Origin: Myxococcales bacterium
GTDB taxonomy: Bacteria; Myxococcota_A; Polyangia; Polyangiales; Polyangiaceae
Assembly: GCA_025355005.1 (NCBI GenBank)
Contig: JANXLV010000037.1
Span: 1-38,201, forward strand
DNA: 38,201 bases
Direction of reading: 5' to 3'
Positions within the stretch are counted from its first letter, which is position 1; every line of letters starts with the position of its first letter. This document shows positions 26,989 to 34,366 of this stretch, piece after piece. Under the pieces are notes generated by a model. The model saw only the letters and a list, made by a program, of their open reading frames with translations, did no database searches and was not told the origin of the DNA. The position numbers were made by a program, and so were the translations under genes.

Positions 26989-27296
26989 GGCTTCACCCCG
27001 CTGGAGCCGGACGGTGCCGGCATGGGCATCTGCATGTTCGAGTGGTCCATGCCCGGCATCTTCGAATGATCCATTCCGGGCATGGAAGAATGATCCATGC
27101 CCGGCATACCGTTCATGTCGGCGCCGGATGACGCCGCGGGTGAGGGTCCAACCGGCGTGGATCGCGTCGCGGGTGCCTCGCGAGCTTGTGGATTCGCGGG
27201 GTCGTTCAGTCCCCGCGCCGGAAGCGTGCCATCGGCACAAGCAGCAATGACGAGGAGCGCAGCGGCGCCCCCGACGAAAATCATTCGCCGAGACAT
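26985..27296 (-). CDS. Met/His-repeat copper-binding lipoprotein
   Basis: 103 residues from ATG 27296, preceded by GGAAGGA (27304-27310 on the plus-strand numbering) seven bases upstream, the clearest Shine-Dalgarno of the region. Lipobox LVIAAC (Cys20). The C-terminal half carries three tandem copies of MPGMDHS(S/K/N), flanked by further Met residues, a pattern of periplasmic copper-binding proteins where Met binds Cu(I) and His/Asp binds Cu(II). The middle is Ala/Pro-rich. It is the first gene of the five-gene operon (lipoprotein, channel, oxidase, PLP enzyme, MATE). It probably delivers or sequesters copper for the oxidase, by analogy with other Met-rich copper chaperones. Confidence 0.8.
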   Translation of the reverse strand: MSRRMIFVGGAAALLVIAACADGTLPARGLNDPANPQAREAPATRSTPVGPSPAASSGADMNGMPGMDHSSMPGMDHSKMPGMDHSNMQMPMPAPSGSSGVKP

Positions 27297-27579
27297 GATC
27301 AGTTCCTTCCGAGCAATTGAAAAATCCCGCGTCACAGTGGGTGGACGCGCGCAGAAAAGATAGCGGCGCCGGGTTCAAAGGGCGCTCCGGCCATCGCGCG
27401 CCGTCGTGTCGCGCCGCGAGACGCTGACGAGCCTAGGTTCGGTCTCGGTCGCGCGCAAGCGTGCGACGGCGGGTGGACGATGTGTGTGGCGTTGTTGAGC
27501 AGGCTCATGGGCAAGGCTGTGGCGCGCAGGTCAATACGCTTCTACCGGCCTGGAAAGTCGTGACGTCGCGAGAATTGGC
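27297..27579. other. Upstream region of the copper-type operon
   Basis: 283 bases between the operon's first gene and the end of the DUF1016-like gene. It should contain the operon promoter; TATCTT on the minus strand near 27361-27356 is a weak -10 candidate. I see no MerR-type spaced palindrome or CsoR-type G/C tract, so the regulator cannot be guessed. Confidence 0.35.
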
Positions 27580-28395
27580 TCATCGCCGTCCGCCGGCGAG
27601 CAGCGGCACCTTCGTCGCTTTTGATCGTCGTCGCCGCGGGGCGGCTCTATCGCGACCACGGACGGTGCTCGTCTGTTCCGGAAGCTCGTCATTCTTCCTC
27701 GGTGGTGTCGCGGAGAATCGGGCTCGGGCATCGCGAAGCCGATCGAGGTTCTTGTGGCAGCTCTCCAGGAGCCGCGCCTGGGCTGCCTCTGCCTTGTCGA
27801 GCAGTGGCGCTAGGTCTACTCCATCGGCGATCGCTTCTTCGACACGCGTGAGCAACACCTCGCTCCATCGCGACGCCCGCCGCTCGTAGCGCTCACTTGC
27901 GCTCACCATCTCCGAGAGGTCCACGGCGAGTGGTCTGGTCTGGTCGCGCGCGGTATCTGTGCTGCTACTGGAGATCACGCGCGCCAGCTCTCGAACCGAC
28001 AGACCCTCGCCCAGAACACGCTCGATCAATGCCGCGCGGTCTCGCTTCGAATTGACCGCGGTGAGCTCCACAAGATGGGACCAAGAGATCGGCTCCCCGA
28101 AGATATTTACCCGTTTCAAGAGCACCCCAAGCTCATCGCCAGTCCAACGAGTCGCGACCTGCCCATAGCGATAGAGCGTCGTCTCATCGCGGCCGAGGGC
28201 GGTGGCGAGCAGGATGACTCCGCGGGCGCCATACTTGTCCGGAGCATTTCGAATCTCGGAGATCATCCCTCCGATTTGATGACGAACCCGCACCGTGTCG
28301 GCAGTGTTGCCTGAAAAGAGCTCGCGGATCGTCTCGTACTTGCGTCGTAAGGACGCATTCATCTCATTGATTGCATGCTGCGGAGCGTTCTTCAT
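27580..28395 (-). CDS. DUF1016 N-terminal-domain-like protein
   Basis: 271 residues, no signal peptide. Residues about 15-150 follow the DUF1016_N (YhcG-type) pattern: RHQIGGMISEI, KYGARGVILLATALGRDETTLYRYGQV, ISWSHLVELTAV and GLSVRELARVI. The family is linked to restriction-modification, PD-(D/E)XK-type nucleases and mobile elements, but here the nuclease C-terminal half is absent: after residue 160 a helical segment rich in Arg/Glu/Ala leads to a very basic tail (RRRRSKATK). It is probably a DNA-binding protein derived from that module. The match is by eye and moderate; ParB/KorB-like regulators with an HTH are the main alternative. Confidence 0.55.
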   Translation of the reverse strand: MKNAPQHAINEMNASLRRKYETIRELFSGNTADTVRVRHQIGGMISEIRNAPDKYGARGVILLATALGRDETTLYRYGQVATRWTGDELGVLLKRVNIFGEPISWSHLVELTAVNSKRDRAALIERVLGEGLSVRELARVISSSSTDTARDQTRPLAVDLSEMVSASERYERRASRWSEVLLTRVEEAIADGVDLAPLLDKAEAAQARLLESCHKNLDRLRDARARFSATPPRKNDELPEQTSTVRGRDRAAPRRRRSKATKVPLLAGGRR

Positions 28396-28495
28396 CGCGC
28401 TTCTCCACGGGGCGCGCCATCGCGCGCGATCGGACCTTGGTTCGGAGAGCCGCGTCTGGTTTCGCGCGGATCTCGCCCCTGAGCGCGGCGAGCAT
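28364..28495 (-). CDS. Very small ORF, uncertain
   Basis: 43 residues from ATG 28495 (MLAALRGEIRAK...), ending inside the start region of the DUF1016-like gene (32-base overlap). The frame stays open upstream to 28642, reading LLDLTDFERGGD just before the Met, but that part overlaps the Cys-rich membrane protein gene. It may be a small upstream partner or the tail of a decayed gene. Confidence 0.22.
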   Translation of the reverse strand: MLAALRGEIRAKPDAALRTKVRSRAMARPVEKRDEERSAACNQ

Positions 28496-28518
28496 GTCGC
28501 CGCCGCGCTCGAAGTCCG

Positions 28519-28959
28519 TCAAATCAAGAAGACCATCAGCTGTGCGTGCCGCTGCCGTCGCGGCGGGCCGGTTGCGACGACCAACGCGAACGACTGACGG
28601 ACGCGCCGCTCCGGGCGCCGGCTTGGTACTTCGAACGGGCACGCCCGCATCGGTTCCGCTTGGAGCCGTGGCGGCGCGGGGGTCTCTGCCGCCGTAGTTG
28701 CCGTTCTAGGAAGCGCGCCAAGGGAGCGACTCTCACAGCAAGGCTGCTCCTTGAACTGCGCGGGCAGTCCCTCTTCGCCATCGACACACTCGTCGGCCTC
28801 CTCGGGCGGACAGCAGCACGTCATGGCCGCCTCCTGCATCGCCGAGCAGAAGAAGTAGCGGCCGCCCTGCTGCAGCATACCGGCCATCAGCACAAGCACC
28901 GCGACGACATGCGCCAACCGCCGCGCGACCGCCGCGATCAGGCGGGCCCGTCTTCGCAT
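28519..28959 (-). CDS. Small Cys-rich membrane-anchored protein
   Basis: 146 residues from ATG 28959. Basic N-terminus, one hydrophobic helix (about 8-30, LIAAVARRLAHVVAVLVLMAGM) and then an exposed segment with clustered cysteines: Cys38, Cys48-50, Cys58 and Cys74-75, mixed with Asp/Glu. The C-terminal part is Pro/Ala/Arg-rich. Clusters of Cys next to acids on the outer face suggest metal or haem/thiol interaction. I do not recognise a family. The gene diverges from the thioredoxin/peroxidase fusion gene across about 280 bases. Confidence 0.5.
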   Translation of the reverse strand: MRRRARLIAAVARRLAHVVAVLVLMAGMLQQGGRYFFCSAMQEAAMTCCCPPEEADECVDGEEGLPAQFKEQPCCESRSLGALPRTATTAAETPAPPRLQAEPMRACPFEVPSRRPERRVRQSFALVVATGPPRRQRHAQLMVFLI

Positions 28960-29242
28960 GGTATGGGTTTGGCGGAACATCGCGCAGCGGGCAGCCTACC
29001 GCGCCTGGACGCAGCGACGCTCCCCTCGTGGTCGGTTTTGCGTTCGTCGGGTCCCTGCATCGAAGCGCGTCACTCAGGGCCACCGCGAGCAGCAGCGAGC
29101 CGGCGGGGCGCGCCCCTGAGCTTCATCATGTTCGTGCGTTGGCCTCGGGCCACTCTTCTCGGAGAGCACCTGGCGGTAGGGCACTCAAGCGTGCAACGGA
29201 GGCGTGTGCCGGGCGTCCAACGGCGTGCTATCGCTACCGGAC
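28960..29242. other. Intergenic between divergent genes
   Basis: 283 bases between the Cys-rich protein and the thioredoxin/peroxidase fusion. No recognisable gene, repeat or strong promoter was seen; both flanking promoters should lie here. Confidence 0.4.
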
Positions 29243-31141
29243 ATGCCGCGAACCTCGCTGAAACACGCTGCCCCGCTCGGACTCGCCCTCTTGGGCGTGG
29301 TCGTGACAGCGTTCTCCGCGTGCTCGGGATCCAGTGGCGGCGATTCAGGCGGCGGGACGGTCGACGCAGCACAAGATCGCGTTCACGTCGCTCCGCCAGA
29401 GTTCGATAGTGGCGAGGACAACATCGACGCGGGGCCGCTCTGCGTGAACGGCGTCAGCGTCGACGGCGCCTACCCAAAGCGGCCCACGGCGGTGGAGCTA
29501 GGCGCGACGGCGCCGAATTTTTCGTGGGACGGTCTCGACGAGAACGGCAAGGCCTTGCCCATCAAGCTCGCCGACTACTTCGAGCCGTGTGCTGCGAAGT
29601 CACGGCTCCTCGTGGTTCGCGTGAGCGCGGCCTGGTGCGGCACGTGTCGGTACGGGCTCCTGCACACCGCGGACTCGAAGCAGGCTTCTTTCGGGAAGCG
29701 CCTTCGATTCCTCGACCTGCTCGTCGCGGATGAAGATGGCAATCCTGCCGCGGCGTCCGATCTTGCGGCGCATCGTGCTCGCATCGATTCTCCGGATCGG
29801 GTCGCTGCCGATCCGAACGTGAGCTTCGTGTTCATGCCGCCTCCAACGCTGCTGTTGCCGCTCTACGTGCTGATCGATACCCGCACCATGGGCATCCGCA
29901 ACATCCTCTCGGACCCCGATCCCGCGGAGCTCGCGTATCGCCTCGGCGGCGAGCTCGCGCTGCTCGACGGGCAGGCGCAGCCGGCGTACCCATCGCAGAC
30001 GCTCGTGGACGGGCAATGGTCGGCAAACCAATGGGCGCTGATAAGCGAGATCAAGACGCCGGGCGCGCCGCCGGCAGACCCAACCAACGAAAAGGCTGAT
30101 GACGTGGCGGCCGCAGCGTTTGGCAAAGCGCTGTTCTCTGATCAGACGCTCTCACCGAGCAATATGGTGAGCTGCGCAACATGCCACCAGTTCGCGAAAG
30201 GCACGGCCGATGGGCTCGCGCAGTCGCAAGGCGTTGGCCACGTCGATCGCAATGCGCCGGCGATCGCGCTCGCTTCGTTTGCTCGGTGGCAGTTCTGGGA
30301 CGGCCGCGCAGACTCCCAGTGGGCTCAAGCGACGGGGCCATTCGAAGCGGCAAAAGAGTTCGGCTCGACCCGTCTCTTCGTGGCGCACCAGATTTATGCA
30401 AACTACAAACCTCAGTACGAGGCCGTCTGGACCAAGTATCCGCTTCCCGATCTGACGGACATGTTGCGATTTCCGTCGAGCGGAATGCCTGGCGTCCCCG
30501 CATACGATGCGATGGCCACAGCCGACAAGGACGCGATCACGCGCATTCTCGTGAACGTCGGCAAATCGATCGCTGCATACGAGCGAACATTCCGCGTACA
30601 ACCGACGAAGCTCGACACCTACGCGACTGGCGATTTCGCCGCGCTCAGCGGTGACGAGAAAAAAGGCCTGGGCACGGCGTTGAAGGTGGGCTGTTTTCAG
30701 TGTCATTGGGGCCCGCGCCTCACCGACGACGCGTTCCACAACACGCGGTTTCCGACCGGCAAGCAGGATGGGACCGCCGATCCCGGACGCACCGCCGTCG
30801 TCACCAACGTGCTCTCCGGCCAGCTCATCTCGAGCAGCGTGTACAGCGATGCGCCCGCTGCGCATTCCGGCATCACGCATCTCGTGGCGGGCGGACCGCT
30901 TGTCGGCGCCTTCAGAACACCCACCCTGCGAGGGATCACGGAGAGCGCGCCGTACGGCCATGGCGGCAACCTCACGGCCTTCGCCGACGTGGTGAAGCTC
31001 TACGGAAACGCCGGCCTCATGCCGGGCGACCCACGCGCGACAGGCACGAGCGAACCATGCTTACCGAAGTTCGACACGACTGTGCAGCCGACGCTATTCC
31101 CGTTCCTGCAGCTCATGACGGCGAACGCAACGGCGCCGTGA
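29243..31141 (+). CDS. Thioredoxin-domain/di-haem cytochrome c peroxidase fusion lipoprotein
   Basis: 632 residues from ATG 29243. Lipobox TAFSAC (Cys27), then a Gly/Ser/Asp tether. Residues about 85-245 form a thioredoxin-like domain with an intact redox motif WCGTC (131-135) and VRVSAAWCG in the correct strand-helix setting. Residues about 285-625 are a bacterial di-haem cytochrome c peroxidase/MauG domain with two haem motifs, CATCH (311-315) and CFQCH (484-488), and the conserved FWDGRADSQWAQATGPF region. CCP reduces hydrogen peroxide in the periplasm; MauG relatives oxidise protein residues. Carrying both on one lipid-anchored chain is unusual. The frame is open 13 codons upstream but the signal peptide defines the start. 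Confidence 0.9.
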   Translation: MPRTSLKHAAPLGLALLGVVVTAFSACSGSSGGDSGGGTVDAAQDRVHVAPPEFDSGEDNIDAGPLCVNGVSVDGAYPKRPTAVELGATAPNFSWDGLDENGKALPIKLADYFEPCAAKSRLLVVRVSAAWCGTCRYGLLHTADSKQASFGKRLRFLDLLVADEDGNPAAASDLAAHRARIDSPDRVAADPNVSFVFMPPPTLLLPLYVLIDTRTMGIRNILSDPDPAELAYRLGGELALLDGQAQPAYPSQTLVDGQWSANQWALISEIKTPGAPPADPTNEKADDVAAAAFGKALFSDQTLSPSNMVSCATCHQFAKGTADGLAQSQGVGHVDRNAPAIALASFARWQFWDGRADSQWAQATGPFEAAKEFGSTRLFVAHQIYANYKPQYEAVWTKYPLPDLTDMLRFPSSGMPGVPAYDAMATADKDAITRILVNVGKSIAAYERTFRVQPTKLDTYATGDFAALSGDEKKGLGTALKVGCFQCHWGPRLTDDAFHNTRFPTGKQDGTADPGRTAVVTNVLSGQLISSSVYSDAPAAHSGITHLVAGGPLVGAFRTPTLRGITESAPYGHGGNLTAFADVVKLYGNAGLMPGDPRATGTSEPCLPKFDTTVQPTLFPFLQLMTANATAP

Positions 31142-31613
31142 TTTTCAGCGCGAAACCAAGCTAGACACGTCGGCCGTACGCACCTGGACCACCGCTTCTC
31201 GTCCCTGCGTTTGTCGCGCGTGCTCCGGCGGCAGCCGCCGACGAACCATCAGAGCGACCGCCGCTTCCGGAGTCCCTCCTCAACCGACAGCATCACCGAC
31301 GTGGATGCTGCGGAAGCTGCGCGGCTTGCGCCACCACGCACTCCTTGCGACCTGCGGCCCGCGAGTGGGCGCTTTTCTCCGACGAGCGACCCCCGAGAGC
31401 TGGCATGGTTATCGCGAATGGCGGTCGATGGTCTGCGAGGCGAAAAAATCGGCGGCCTCGCTCGAGAGAGCGATTGCTGACGCCCTTGCCGACGTCGTGA
31501 CTGCGGCGCTTGCTCGAGGCGAAGTCGAGGTCGCTACCGACATCGTTGACCAACTCAGGGAGATCGTTCGCGAGACCTGCGCTCACTACGAGCTGCAGCC
31601 CGAGGCTGCCCGG
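31142..31613. other. Decayed coding region without intact gene
   Basis: Around 31350-31600 two plus-strand frames show coding-like pieces: ELAWLSRMAVDGLRGEKIGG in one and IADALADVVTAALARGEVEVATDIVDQLREIV in the next. They could be halves of one small frameshifted gene. No family is recognised and no clear start is present. Confidence 0.35.
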
Positions 31614-31778
31614 CTATCCGCGGACGACGGAGTGCGCCCTTTTCTCGTTGGAGACGTTCGCGGTCGCCAGGAAGAATGCAGCTACCAGGACGAACGCGGC
31701 CGGGACGATGCCGGCTGCGATACCGAGCCACAGTCCGCGAATGCCCAGATTGGTCGTCGCGAGGAGTGTGCCCGCTGC
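31614..31778 (-). pseudogene. C-terminal remnant of a second MATE transporter
   Basis: The minus strand reads AAGTLLATTNLGIRGLWLGIA followed by AAGIVPAAFVLVAAFFLATA and stops at TAG 31614-31616. It aligns with the end of the intact MATE protein (SYGPLGVWWGIASGLVAAAV, then ALGAMFFA). Only the last 55 residues remain. It abuts, head-to-head, a remnant of a multicopper oxidase on the opposite strand. Confidence 0.65.
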
Positions 31779-31789
31779 GAACCATCACG

Positions 31790-32014
31790 ATGGGCGGCAT
31801 GTTCACGATCTTGAAGGTTCGTGATCAGCTCGCCAGATATCAAGACCCTGGTTGGTACGACAATCCCGAGGGCACGCTGGCAGTGCCAGCCACCAAGGCC
31901 GAACTGCAACGTGACGGCATCTTCGATGCGCTTTCGCCTGGCGACGCGGAACGCCGCTCCGCCGACGCGGTGATCGGGCAAAATGCGCGGACGCGCACTG
32001 GTCGCGCGCATTGA
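31790..32014 (+). pseudogene. C-terminal remnant of a second multicopper oxidase
   Basis: Starting MGGMFTILKVRDQLARYQDP, then GWYDNPEGT, this frame matches the C-terminus of the intact oxidase (MGGMFTVVKVREGITSYDDP, then GWYKNPEGT) with many differences, so it comes from a diverged paralogue. A longer tail follows before the stop. All copper-binding motifs lie upstream in such proteins and are absent here. Confidence 0.75.
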
Positions 32015-32081
32015 AGTCGGAGATTTGGGCGCTTCCGCGGGTGGCATCACGCATGCACCAACCACATGCGGAGGTCGCGAC

Positions 32082-32345
32082 ATGCGAATCTGGATCTTCG
32101 TCGCTGCACTCGGACTGACGAGCGCGGCTTGCGGGAATGAATACCATCCCGAATACCACCCGCAGACGGCGGTGCAGTACACGGTCTCGGCATCGAACCC
32201 CGTGCACGTGCAGGGCACGCAGGGACAGCCCGTCTACGTTGGACCCCAGCCTGGGCAGCAGCAGACGCCCCAACCGCCAGCAGGTCAGATCGTCGTCCCA
32301 GCCCCGCCGGCACCGCCTACGCCGCCGGAAGGGTGGCCGTGGTGA
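32082..32345 (+). CDS. Small lipoprotein with YHPEYHP motif
   Basis: 87 residues with a good Shine-Dalgarno (GGAGG 32070-32074). Signal peptide MRIWIFVAALGLTSAAC with the lipidated Cys at 17, immediately followed by GNEYHPEYHP. The rest is low-complexity: Gln/Pro/Val-rich, ending PPAPPTPPEGWPW. The same Cys-x-N-x-YHP-x-YHP opening begins the next gene, whose start overlaps this stop (GTGA), so the two arose by duplication of the N-terminus and are co-translated. Two His in a Tyr-His-Pro repeat next to the anchor suggest metal binding at the membrane surface, unproven. Confidence 0.7.
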   Translation: MRIWIFVAALGLTSAACGNEYHPEYHPQTAVQYTVSASNPVHVQGTQGQPVYVGPQPGQQQTPQPPAGQIVVPAPPAPPTPPEGWPW

Positions 32346-32803
32346 GCATGCGCGCAGTCGCCGCTCTTGGTGTCGGACTCGTCGCTGCGGGCTGCGCGAA
32401 CACGTATCACCCGGACTACCACCCGGAGATGAGCTACGCGTATTCCCAGAGCGTCTCGTCCCCAGTGACCGTCTTCCAGTCGGGCAACCAGTCGACGCCG
32501 ACGAATTTTTCGCCGCCTGCTGTGTCGAAGACGCTCCACGGCAACGGTGACCCTTCGCGCATCACGGTGCTGCAGGGCAAGCGTCTGGACCGACCTGCAG
32601 AGGTCATCGGCGTCGTGGACGCACACGAAGAGATGGGGAAACACGAAGCTGCGTTGTGGGCGCTGAAGTCGAAGGCAGCGGCGATGGGCGCAGACGCCGT
32701 AGTTGGCGTCGAGTTCGAGCACGGCGAAGGGCAAGGCGAGCCAACACATCTGTCCGGGCTCGCGGTGCGCTTCCTGCCGAGCGTCGCGTATCCGGTGGAT
32801 TGA
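32342..32803 (+). CDS. YHPDYHP lipoprotein with YbjQ/UPF0145-like domain
   Basis: 153 residues from GTG 32342, favoured by GGAAGGG (32327-32333) at proper spacing and by overlap with the preceding stop; ATG 32348 is possible. Lipobox GLVAAGC, then ANTYHPDYHP as in the upstream gene. The C-terminal half (about 75-150) resembles the YbjQ/UPF0145 heavy-metal-binding-like fold: DRPAEVIGVVDAHEE, then KSKAAAMGADAVVGVEFEHGEG and a closing strand LSGLAVRFLP; the family signature is ...ALGADAVVGIDIDYE.... A partial copy of this domain lies 120 bases downstream. Function of the family is not firmly known. Confidence 0.72.
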   Translation: MSMRAVAALGVGLVAAGCANTYHPDYHPEMSYAYSQSVSSPVTVFQSGNQSTPTNFSPPAVSKTLHGNGDPSRITVLQGKRLDRPAEVIGVVDAHEEMGKHEAALWALKSKAAAMGADAVVGVEFEHGEGQGEPTHLSGLAVRFLPSVAYPVD

Positions 32804-32919
32804 AATTCACGAATCAACGCACGGCGCAGAGGCCGAGGAAGGTCACGATAGTCACGGCGGCGAGGCACAGGAGCTCGACGAACATCACGCCATTCCGACC
32901 GAAGCGGCGACGATCGCTC

Positions 32920-33060
32920 GAGGGGAGCACGTCCAGGTTCCGGAGACCGCCAACCTCACATGCGCGAGCGAGGCGCTCGGGCCTGTCGATGTGCACGAGA
33001 AGATGGAGACCACAGCCGCTGCGCTCCACGTGCTGAAGCTGCGCGCCGCAGCGCTAACCG
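32920..33060 (+). pseudogene. Partial second copy of the YbjQ-like domain
   Basis: One plus-strand frame reads ALGPVDVHEKMETTAAALHV followed by LKLRAAALTA, aligning with VIGVVDAHEEMGKHEAALWA and LKSKAAAMGA of the intact gene just upstream. Instead of the GADAVVG strand, the sequence runs into the remnant of the minus-strand outer-membrane-type gene. The frame is open leftward to about 32810 with a His/Glu-rich translation. Confidence 0.5.
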
Positions 33061-33074
33061 CCGCAAACGACCAG

Positions 33075-33300
33075 GGGCTCCTTCGATCGGCGAGAGGCCG
33101 CCGCTCAAGATGTACGTTGCCTCTTGGGTCTTGGTAGCGTTGACGCCGTAGGCGTGCGCGTGAGTCTGGAGGCTCAAGAAGCCTTCGGACTCGACGGCGA
33201 GAGAGGACTGCGGGCCGAAGAGCGCCACATGATGGGCGCTTGCCGATAGAGCTGCGCTCACGGCGGCGAGCGCGAGGAGAAGTGTCGAGAGCCTTTTCAC
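33075..33300 (-). pseudogene. Truncated exported protein downstream of the CDF gene
   Basis: GTG 33300 overlaps the stop of the CDF exporter gene (GTGA). The first 75 residues are a clear signal peptide (KRLSTLLLALAAVSAALSASA) followed by HHVALFGPQSSLAVES and ATYILSGGLSPI. After about 33075 the coding character ends and the plus-strand YbjQ-like remnant begins, so the gene has lost most of its length. Remnant strands of an outer-membrane-type protein on the plus strand at 9915-10300 could be its lost C-terminus or that of a paralogue. Confidence 0.6.
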
Positions 33301-34346
33301 GCCGCGTTCCGGTGGACCTCGACGGTGACGTGCGCGAGATCCTCGTCATGTCGAAGCGCGTCCGCATACTCGAGAGGAGAACGTGGATCGTCCGAGATCA
33401 CCGACGCGATGCACGCGCGCGCCTTCGGGCCGATCTCCCAGACGTGAAGGTCGACGACTTCGGTGCCCGAAAACGCCTCGAGACGGCGTCGAATGCGCGC
33501 CATGAGCTCCGGGGACGGCACCACGTCGAGGAGCTGTTTCGCGGCTCCTCGGCACAGGCCGAAGCTCCATCGGGAAATCACGACGCCGCCCACGATGCCC
33601 ATCATTGGGTCGAGGAATCGCCAACCGAAGTACCGTCCGCCGATAAGCGCGAGGATCGCGAGGACACTCGTGAATGCGTCTGCGAGGACATGGATGTAAG
33701 CCGCGCGCAGGTTGTGATCAGCATGCCCATGGTGGTCGGCCTCATGGTGGTCGTGGGCGTGGTGATGGTCATCGTGAGCCTCGTCGTCGTGATCGTGGTG
33801 ATGCTCCTCATGAGCTCCCTCGTCGTCCTCATCGTGGTGATGCTCCTCATGAGCTCCCTCGTCGTGGTGCGCGTGCCCGTCATGCTCGACATGAAGAAGC
33901 TTGATGCTGGCCAGATTTACCAGGAGGCCGAGCACCGCAACGGGAAGGGCCTCCGCGAAGGCAATCGGTAGCGGATGCAGGAGGCGGGACGCGGACTCGT
34001 ACATCATCCACAGCGCGACGACGGCGAGGATGATCGCGCTCGTGTAGCCAGCGAGTGCGTGAACCTTGCCGGTCCCGAAGCTGAAGGCCGCCTCCCGTGA
34101 ACGGGTTCGGGCGAACCAATACGCGAGCGCTGCCATTCCGAGGGCGCCGGCATGCGTGGCCATGTGCCAGCCGTCTGCCGTGAGGGCGAGAGAATTGGTC
34201 ATGTATCCGACGACGAGCTCGCCGACCATCATCGCGCACGTAAGGACAACAACCCACCGCGTGCGCGTCTCATGGGCAGAGACCGCGACTCCGTGGTCGT
34301 GGTCGTGGCGCAATTTCTCGCCCAGAGCCGAAGAGGCAGATACCAT
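33297..34346 (-). CDS. dmeF: CDF-family Co/Ni exporter with His-rich loop
   Basis: A 349-residue inner-membrane cation diffusion facilitator. TM helices begin at about residue 30; the metal site on TM2 is in LALTADGWHMATHAG and its TM5 partner in YIHVLADAFTSVLA (the H-x3-D pairs typical of the Co/Ni/Zn group). Between TM4 and TM5 lies a cytoplasmic loop of about 55 residues that is almost all His, Asp and Glu, with a 13-residue tandem repeat (GAHEEHHHDEDDE-type). A C-terminal cytoplasmic domain (about 270-349) completes the protein. It is divergent from an RcnR-family repressor with a shared operator overlapping this start codon; this is the DmeR-DmeF arrangement, hence the name. Ni or Co specificity is inferred from the regulator. 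Confidence 0.93.
   Translation of the reverse strand: MVSASSALGEKLRHDHDHGVAVSAHETRTRWVVVLTCAMMVGELVVGYMTNSLALTADGWHMATHAGALGMAALAYWFARTRSREAAFSFGTGKVHALAGYTSAIILAVVALWMMYESASRLLHPLPIAFAEALPVAVLGLLVNLASIKLLHVEHDGHAHHDEGAHEEHHHDEDDEGAHEEHHHDHDDEAHDDHHHAHDHHEADHHGHADHNLRAAYIHVLADAFTSVLAILALIGGRYFGWRFLDPMMGIVGGVVISRWSFGLCRGAAKQLLDVVPSPELMARIRRRLEAFSGTEVVDLHVWEIGPKARACIASVISDDPRSPLEYADALRHDEDLAHVTVEVHRNAA
33792..33865 (+). repeat. Perfect 35-bp direct repeat in the His-rich loop
   Basis: The 35 bases from 33792 recur exactly from 33831, a period of 39 bases or 13 codons. They encode the duplicated GAHEEHHHD segment of the CDF loop. Perfect nucleotide identity indicates a recent slippage duplication that lengthened the metal-binding loop. 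Confidence 0.9.
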
Positions 34347-34359
34347 GGGGGGTATGGTA
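34341..34359. promoter_or_regulatory. RcnR/DmeR-type operator
   Basis: TACCAT-GGGGGG-T-ATGGTA is a perfect 6-bp inverted repeat around a G6 tract plus one base. This is the form of RcnR-family operators (TACT-G6-N-AGTA in E. coli rcnR). It covers the ATG of the CDF gene (34346) and ends eight bases before the repressor ATG (34367), so one bound tetramer should shut off both. TATGGT inside it (34353-34358) could serve as a -10 for the repressor gene, which would make that mRNA leaderless. Confidence 0.85.
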
Positions 34360-34366
34360 ATCCATC

